NCBI GenBank assembly: GCA_021234155.1
Contig: JAJEKV010000026.1
Location: 5,025,183 to 5,089,182, forward strand
Direction of reading: 5' to 3'
Length of the DNA stretch: 64,000 nucleotides
Source: Isoetes taiwanensis
Taxonomy: Eukaryota > Streptophyta > Lycopodiopsida > Isoetales > Isoetaceae
Position numbers and translations under genes: made by a program. How positions within the stretch are numbered: position 1 is the stretch's first letter; every line of letters begins with the position of its first letter. This document shows, piece by piece, positions 58,343-64,000 of the stretch. Under the pieces are notes generated by a model, which saw only the letters and a list, made by a program, of their open reading frames with translations, did not search any database and was not told where the DNA came from.

Positions 58343-58517
58343 GTTGGGGTTGTAGTGTTCCCTTGTAGATAGATTTTCCTTTAATTTCTTATAGGGGGTG
58401 GTCCCTTCAACCACAACCTACTTATACTATCTATATATACTGATGTATTGACATGTGCAGGCCAGTGAGCAGTACGTGACCTGCCCATGTATAGAGGGTT
58501 GCTGATGGCCGACTTCT
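58343..58517. repeat. Direct repeat, left copy (about 175 bp)
   Basis: It starts GTTGGGGTTGTAGTG (the last 15 bases of CACTA 2) and continues with chromovirus 3' sequence to GGCCGACTTCT. Nearly the same 176 bp recurs at 61077-61252, where the chromovirus continues to its polypurine tract. The copies differ by one base near TTTAATT(T/C) and an indel in GGCC(C)GACTT. Confidence 0.9.
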
Positions 58518-59592
58518 GTGTTGATGAGAAGAGAACACTTTGTTGTTTAGGGCTTTTAATTGGCCGGTCTTTGCTATATGGGGTGGAGGTTTGGGGCCCG
58601 GCCCGGTTAGCAAAAAACACGTGGGATAGGTTGGAAAGAGTGCAAAAGCTTTCTTGACATATAGCTTGGGAGTGAAGGGCACCGCAGGTACCATATCAGA
58701 TTTTGTTGTATGAGGCGGGGTTACGCGCCTTTACAACGATACGCTATCGCAGACCATCTTACTTGCTTCCATAAGGTGGATGAGATGGATGAACATCGCT
58801 TGCCTCCACAGGTGTTGTTGTTAACGGGGGCCCCAAAGGGCCGAGGAGGGTATGGCACGAGCAATTGTAAGGGATGGTTTAGGAGGTGGTCTATGGATTA
58901 CCAACGGATGGGTGGCACCGCGGTCGATTCGCGAATGGAATGGGCAATTGGATGCGGCTATGCTGCCACTCTGTGGGATGCCTCTACTCTTGCAAAGCCC
59001 AAGACAGAAAGCACTATCACGCTCATTAATCGGCCTTGAGCATGGACCCCATCCGGTTGAAAGCACACATCTCTGTGAAGAAACGGAGGCTATTCTTTTG
59101 CCATAAGGGCGGGTTTCCATTACCTCGTAATTGAAACAGTCATTTTGGGGGTGAATGGCGGGCCACGGAGGATCCCCGGGGAGGAGAGGATCGGTGTTGT
59201 GAGATGCACATGATAGAGGATGAGCACCATGCTCTCGTGCGGTGCCCAAAGATATGCCCATGTCCGAAGCGTTGCACAACGATCTTAGATGCTCGACACA
59301 CCGCTACATCGATTACTCGCATCACCTATGGTAGTGCGATTGGGAGCTTACATCCCTGCAGATTTCGCCATCGGACTTGCTCTCGAGGGGGCATGGTATT
59401 TGAGAGCCCTCGTTAGGGTTTTTCCTCCCAAGTGGGGGTTTTTCATCCCTAGTAGGGATCTTGTCTGATTACATTGTTTGTTTTTGGTGTTGGGGTTTTT
59501 GGCTTTTTTGCACGATTTCTGCATGTACCATCTCATAGGCCTCTGGCCTCCGTGGACGTTAAAATAAACTTCCTTCCTTCCTTCCTTCCTTT
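58518..59592 (+). mobile_element. LINE-1 family copy G, 3' part with (TTCC)n tail
   Basis: Text like 'LLYGVEVWGPARLAKN' (about 58565), 'PYQILLYEAGLRAF' (about 58695), 'ADHLTCFHKVDEMDEHRLP' (about 58755) and 'MHMIEDEHHALVRCPKI' (about 59205, zinc-finger-like end) matches copies A, D and E. The 3' end is CCTCCGTGGACGTTAAAATA followed by AACTTCC repeats to about 59592. Frames are broken. A stop-rich 3' UTR carries GTTAGGGTTTTTCCTCCCAA, as in copies C and D. Confidence 0.8.
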
Positions 59593-61076
59593 AAAATATA
59601 TGCTTAGTACATTAGATAAGCATGATATCTTTTGTTATCCTATATCGCATCTTAGTCAATTGTTCCATTATTCCCTGTGATCTGCAACTTTCATGACTTT
59701 GTGAAGACTTAGATTATATTTTTGCTATCTTTCACCTCTATGATGTTTTTTCTTTATGTGCCATTTTAGATCACACAGCAATGGCACTAGCCATAAGCTA
59801 CAATATTGTCGAAATTACACTTACTACTACAAAATAGGTAGAAATGGCAAAAGTGACATTTTATCCTCTGCCCTTTTTACATAGCATCCCTTTTTTCTTG
59901 CCATTTATGACTTTTTTCCCCAAATGGCACAAAAGTGACATTTATGCTCCATTAAAAGGCGGAGGATAAATGTCACTTTTGTGCCATTTCTACCTATTTT
60001 TGTAGTAGTGTTACTTTTAAATACATCCCTTCTTCCTCATCTATTGTTGCTTAATTCAGTTGTAGAATGAAATCAATCTGTAGTAAATAAGCATTATGCA
60101 GTTACCCAAGATGCATTGGCATACAGATCTTTTAATTTCAATCATCTTTCGATGTGCATGCTTGCATATAGATATAATTATGTGAGTTTCTATGTAACTA
60201 ACATATTTGCATTCTAGGGATCTACATGCGCATTTACTGTGATCATATTAATAGAGTGGGTTTGCTATTGAACAAAGGTCTAGATTGCACAAGGGCCTAG
60301 GACTTGATGCTGCATTTGCTGCTTGGCTCACCAGTTGCCGCGTGGTTCACGATGATATGCAAAATTCTAATGATTTATCCATTTTGATTAAAAGTTTCTT
60401 CATAAATATAGAATACCGCTGCACTCTTTGCAGTAGGCCTCATCAGTTAGTCACATTCGCCTATTGTATACACTCATTCTGATAAGAGATAAGTAAGGCT
60501 CATTTTAATTGGTGTTTTTTCTCTTATCCCGTGACATCAGCATTTTCGAGAGAATCTATTACCTATTTGTTCGGACCGTTTTTGCATGTTACCTATCAGG
60601 CTTTATGTGATAATTTTATATGAAAGTATAGAGAGAATCAATGCAATATCTTTTCTTGAAGGGAACTAATATTTTTCTTGATATCAGCAACAATAGCCAA
60701 GGCAATCACCGTTATGATTAATGTTAACATGGAGCATTTTTCTGTCTGTACATAAATCTGCTAAGGTACTTCTAATTGTAGTTGATGCCACTGTCAAAGC
60801 TGGATGGAGCAGGATTTGGAAATTTCATACATTTGTTGATACAAGCCCGATATTTATTTCCTTTTAAGTTTTAACTACTATCTTGGTAATTATCTTTGAA
60901 CCCTCAGTTGCTGCTATCATCTTATTGTTTGTTATCACTGTAGACACATGTTACAGATTATAACATTTACTAGCTCTGTTTGTCAACCAACATGCATCAT
61001 TTATGCTTTGGAATAGTTGCGTATGGCTATTTCTTTTTATATGATCTGGAACTAATTCATTTATCTTTAGACAAAT
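59593..61076. other. 1.5 kb of unassigned DNA between LINE tail and right direct repeat
   Basis: AT-rich, with exon-like bits (for example 60285-60482 with 'LGLDAAFAAWLTSCRV') but no recognised protein, and one MITE. It lies within the 58518-61076 insertion and so moved with, or was filled in with, the LINE piece. Confidence 0.4.
59818..60010. mobile_element. 193-bp CACTA-type MITE
   Basis: The right end, inverted, is CACTACTACAAAAATAGGTA; the left end is CACTTACTACTACAAAATAG. The arms agree on to AGAAATGGCA..AAAGTGACAT and TATCCTC. The target duplication TTA is present on both sides (59815-59817, 60011-60013). It has no coding capacity and forms a near-complete hairpin. Confidence 0.8.
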
Positions 61077-61252
61077 GTTGGGGTTGTAGTGTTCCCTTGT
61101 AGATAGATTTTCCTTTAATTTTTTATAGGGGGTGGTCCCTTCAACCACAACCTACTTATACTATCTATATATACTGATGTATTGACATGTGCAGGCCAGT
61201 GAGCAGTACGTGACCTGCCCATGTATAGAGGGTTGCTGATGGCCCGACTTCT
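61077..61252. repeat. Direct repeat, right copy (about 176 bp)
   Basis: See the left copy at 58343. It includes the 15-base CACTA 2 terminus although no CACTA element precedes it, so it was copied after CACTA 2 had inserted. Confidence 0.9.
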
Positions 61253-61473
61253 CCAGTTTTATCTTGTCTACATGTCTTACTTTTTTTGTCACTGTGATGT
61301 TTGGTATTGGACTTCGGTCCTTGAACCCTTTTCTTATGATAATCATGTGAAATGCACCTTGGTGCTCTTACATGCTTTAATCCTTCTTTTATGTATAATT
61401 TCTTATATTTCAGTTTCTTCGGTTGTGCGTCTCTGGTTTAACTAACCCTAATGCTGAGGACATCATTATTTCT

Positions 61474-61486
61474 AAGGAGGGGAGAA
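61474..61486 (+). promoter_or_regulatory. Polypurine tract of the chromovirus
   Basis: AAGGAGGGGAGAA directly abuts the 3' LTR (TGTGACG at 61487). Confidence 0.85.
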
Positions 61487-63006
61487 TGTGACGTTCCAAG
61501 TATTTATACGGTATACGTATAAATATACTAACATGTCACAAAGTGAAGATACGCCACCATGGGGTATTTGAACCTAGGGGGTTGACCTAAAAGGGATTAA
61601 TTTAGCTATGCTAAATTATTAAGGAAGCATTATCTAATTAACTCATTTAAGTCAATTAAGTTAGGATAATTGGTTAATTAGAAAGGTGCCTCCTGGCCAA
61701 ATTTGGTTGGCCAGTAGGAGAATTCTAACTTGGGGCATCAACATTGAACCCTCATCCCATTTGGCCCCAAAATCGACCCAGGAGGAGCAGCTGCTGAGCG
61801 CCCAAGTTCCTTGAAGATGGAGATACCTCATGATAATGGATCCAGCAGAAACTCGAGTTAGTGGATACACTAGCTTGATATCTCTAGGGCTAGCATTTCA
61901 ATCAGTCTTCTCTGGTTGTCTTTGTCTAGGATTAACCCTTCTTTGACATTTAGGATTATATTTCAATGATGGATTCTGCTTTGTTATGTGTGGATGGATG
62001 AAATCTTTGTTAGCCCTCCAAAAAGCAGGGATTAAGGGGAGGGTAGAGACCTCTGTGCCTTATGCTCTTAGTATGCTCCTAGTAGCCTCCTAGTACCTAG
62101 TAAATGCGGCCTGTGCACAAGAACCCACTGAGCTGTGGATTCTATGGCATGATTGAGCACCAGAAAAGGAGCGTAGTGATGAAGTGTGGGGTGGGGTCTC
62201 GCCTGAGCATGAAAGGCTACGGGGACTCCTACAGTGAGCTAGGCACGAGAAACCCGGTGAACTAGGCGGGTATGGGTCTGGCACTTTTGGGTACTGTTGT
62301 GGACGACCTTGTACTTTGTGTAGATTTAGGGGAGTAAGTCGGGTACGGATGCGGGGGTCGCTGATGCGGCACTATTCTCTAGCTCGCCCATGGAATTACT
62401 GCTACTCTGGAAAGGGACGCTTCCCTGACCTGCCTCGTCGGAACCGGGAAGATGTAACCCGAGTAGTCCCTAAGGGTGATACCAGGGGATAGCGTCTCCA
62501 AAGGCTACAATGACGTTTTATAGATTGATTCACCTTTTATCCGCAAAGTGTGCGCGGAGGGGCGGATGGAGTGGACAACCCTAGCCGATGTTCTATGCCA
62601 GCCAACGCCATGCCAAGGTTCGGTCCTCACGATCTCTTGAGACCTAGCCGTCGGTCGATTCTCACCGGAGTCCGAGCCGTGGTAGAACCATGGGTTTTGG
62701 GGTGTTTTTCTAGTAGTAAATGCATCTCCTTTGTTGCTACCGGGGTTGGATGGATGTGCCACCCTTCGTGGTGGTCGTTGTTTATATGATTATGTTGTAT
62801 GCTAACTGGGGTATGCACGCTTCCGCGACGTAAGAGCCCCCATTGAAGGCGTGGGCGAATGACACCTTCAGGTCCTTCACCCGACATTTTCGATAGATCG
62901 GTCCGGAAGTTAGACGGAGGGCCCCGCCATGGTGAGCTGATTGCCATGGGAGGGGAAGTCCCCTGCATGTATACCGAAAGCATCGATATGTTCGTGGAGC
63001 GCCACA
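61487..63006 (+). repeat. 3' LTR (1520 bp) of the chromovirus
   Basis: It starts TGTGACGTTCCAAGTATTTA and ends GGAGCGCCACA (one change from CGTCACA of the 5' LTR). ACAAC follows as the target duplication. Confidence 0.92.
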
Positions 63007-63011
63007 ACAAC

Positions 63012-63290
63012 CTTGCCTAACTCCAATACTACCGGCAAAATGATCGCCCTTCCCGTTGCATGCGCTGTGTGTAGCTTTCTGTGACACTCAGACATTAATG
63101 GATTCGCAGATCCATAGGGAGCCCTAGATGGTGCAATCTCGCCCACAACTTTTCCCCGGTATTGTGTCTAAGCTTTTGCAAAGTCCACAAACAGCAAGAC
63201 ATGTGTCCTCCCGACGGTTCCTCGGCCGTCTCGACACCAGTGGCCCTGAGTGTAAAGATGTGATCAATGGTCGAATGTCGTGATAAATCC
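63012..63290 (-). pseudogene. LINE-1 family copy E, upper half
   Basis: The minus strand reads 'SRHSTIDHIFTLRA', a degenerate 'LLFVDFAKAFDT' (as 'CLWTLQKLRHN'), 'EKLWARLHHLGLPMDLRIH' and 'SIGVRQGC', where the chromovirus interrupts. It continues at 44239 downward. The junction with the next LINE is at about 63290. Confidence 0.8.
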
Positions 63291-63438
63291 AATCCCCTAG
63301 ATTTGAGGCTTCGAATTTGGGAAGTTTAAGTTGTTGAAGGAGGACAATATCTGCATTATATTGCTTTATCTGAGAGGTTGCTCTCCTTCTTTTCAGAGGT
63401 CCTTTCATTCCCCTTAGGTTCCAGCTAACTATCTTCAT
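63291..63438 (-). pseudogene. Start of a LINE ORF2 (endonuclease), second LINE family
   Basis: 'MKIVSWNLRGMKGPLKRRRA' is the standard beginning of plant L1 ORF2, followed by 'IKQYNADIVLLQQLKLPKFE'. In the usual LQETK the E is Q. The frame enters copy E after 'EASN'. The endonuclease catalytic parts downstream are missing. Confidence 0.8.
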
Positions 63439-63466
63439 CAGGAAATAAAGAGTTCAAGTGTAAAAA

Positions 63467-64000
63467 TTATTTAGATCTCCCAAATTTCCTGTTCTTTTGC
63501 TTGCTTTTTTTGCTTCTTGTATTATTAGCTGGGGCACTAACAATAAAGTTAGGAGCAGAATTATTATATCCTCCAGAATTTCTTTTAGATTTAACACTGT
63601 GGGTTTTATCTCTCAAATGTTCATCATCCCCCCAATTATCCTTATCACAGTTTTCCTTATCATTTTCTAGATCATAATCACTGTCAGAAACACCTCTAGG
63701 AATAAACTCAAACATTTTATTAACATTATTATTGAATAGACATTTCTTAGTATTTTTATGGAAAAGTACTTGCCTGGAAGGTTGACTTTCTTTATCATTG
63801 CTTTATCTGATGTCAAGTACCTTTGGGCTGAGACTATTTGGAGCTGTCTGTGTTTCATGCATTTTATCCCTCTCTGGAGTATCCCACACATCACCTCATC
63901 AGCAGACTCTCTGCTTATCAAGTCCTGACTTTGGTTGACCTGTGCATGCTCAATTTGACCAGAGTTCTTTGAATTTTCAACCATTCCCTCTTGCAATGAG
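63467..64000 (-). pseudogene. LINE ORF1, C-terminal part, running off the window
   Basis: It ends 'NNTRSKKSKQKNRKFGRSK' with a stop at 63467, 28 bases before the ORF2 start. Upstream 'EFIPRGVSDSDYDLENDKEN' is acidic. A second frame (63996-63667) carries 'SQDLISRESADEVMCG'. Basic ends and acidic stretches are usual before ORF2 in plant LINEs. The zinc knuckle would lie beyond the window. There is a frame change near 63690. Confidence 0.55.

Larger units (their letters stand above)
51434..58357. mobile_element. CACTA DNA transposon 2, 6.9 kb, inside the chromovirus
   Basis: The left end is CACTATAACCCCAA and the right end, inverted, CACTACAACCCCAA (one mismatch in 14). The target duplication TTC is perfect (51431-51433, 58358-58360). 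The flanks join into GATAGG-TTC-CCTTGTAG of the chromovirus 3' region. Subterminal DNA on both sides is rich in GTGTGGTTTT / GTGTTGTTTTT words. No transposase is seen; the interior holds SINE-like repeats, a large foldback and a minisatellite, so it is non-autonomous. Confidence 0.85.
44240..63006 (+). mobile_element. Ty3/gypsy chromovirus, 18.8 kb as found, carrying later insertions
   Basis: The order LTR, primer site, gag with zinc knuckle, protease, RT, RNase H, integrase, chromodomain, polypurine tract, LTR is complete. Inside lie a CACTA element (51434-58357) and a 2.7-kb insertion with duplicated flank (58518-61252). Subtracting both leaves about 9.1 kb, a normal size. Target duplication ATAAC/ACAAC with one mismatch. 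Gag and pol carry at least two frame changes and a stop, so the copy is dead. Confidence 0.9.

Noticed and set aside
58343-61252. The 175-bp direct repeats as LTRs of a small TRIM element
   Set aside because: The left copy begins inside the CACTA 2 terminus and the rest is chromovirus sequence; there is no TG..CA border, primer site or polypurine tract of its own.

Overview
The window reads as nuclear DNA of a land plant with a large, repeat-rich genome. Evidence includes introns with GT..AG borders, LRR receptor-kinase and PPR gene fragments, a plant-type vacuolar amino acid transporter (AVT3-like), a chromodomain Ty3/gypsy element primed by initiator-Met tRNA, CACTA transposons, Helitron-like 3' ends, MITEs and several non-LTR retrotransposons. 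Which plant lineage it is cannot be fixed from the sequence; a fern or other seed-free lineage is possible, but that is a guess. I see no tRNA or rRNA gene, no CRISPR array and no bacterial operon.

Layout. 1-3.8 kb is AT-rich and holds only short duplications. 3.8-7.5 kb is a decayed GC-rich LINE ('LINE-1 family' here) with a (TATTC)n tail. 7.5-16.3 kb holds two Helitron-like 3' ends (9,997 and 16,266), a MITE with long inverted repeats, an LRR-kinase fragment, a broken transposase-like gene that keeps an intron, and a poly(A)-tailed retroposon. 16.3-20.3 kb has a LINE 3' end, a third (reverse) Helitron-like end and a 1.8 kb polypyrimidine tract. 20.6-23.4 kb is the genic part: an unidentified gene piece and an apparently intact two-exon AVT3-like transporter with a MITE in its intron. 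23.5-29.4 kb is mostly unassigned, with a second MITE relative and a copia gag relic. 29.4-31.0 kb is the 3' part of a copia element. 31.0-35.2 kb is a nest: LINE endonuclease piece, then a LINE-1-family 3' end, itself split by a young non-autonomous LTR element with a perfect target duplication. 35.4-37.1 kb holds a tandem duplication and an LRR-PPR-LRR fragment mosaic. 37.7-42.8 kb is a complete-ended CACTA element with TAA target duplication and dense GTCAGA arrays.

The last 20 kb is a multi-layer nest. A minus-strand LINE reverse transcriptase fragment, which abuts another LINE at about 63.29 kb, was cut in the middle of its RQG/CPLSP motif by a 1.5-kb-LTR chromovirus (44,240-63,006). That chromovirus was hit in its 3' untranslated part by a second CACTA element (51,434-58,357), which carries a 1.65 kb near-perfect foldback, a minisatellite and SINE-like repeats. 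A LINE 3' end plus 1.5 kb of other DNA then sits between 175-bp direct repeats.

Only the transporter looks like a working host gene. Everything else is mobile, decayed or captured DNA. The most unusual items are the hairpin locus inside the CACTA element, the LINE family whose tail microsatellite differs from copy to copy, the precisely datable nesting, and the shared Helitron end family.
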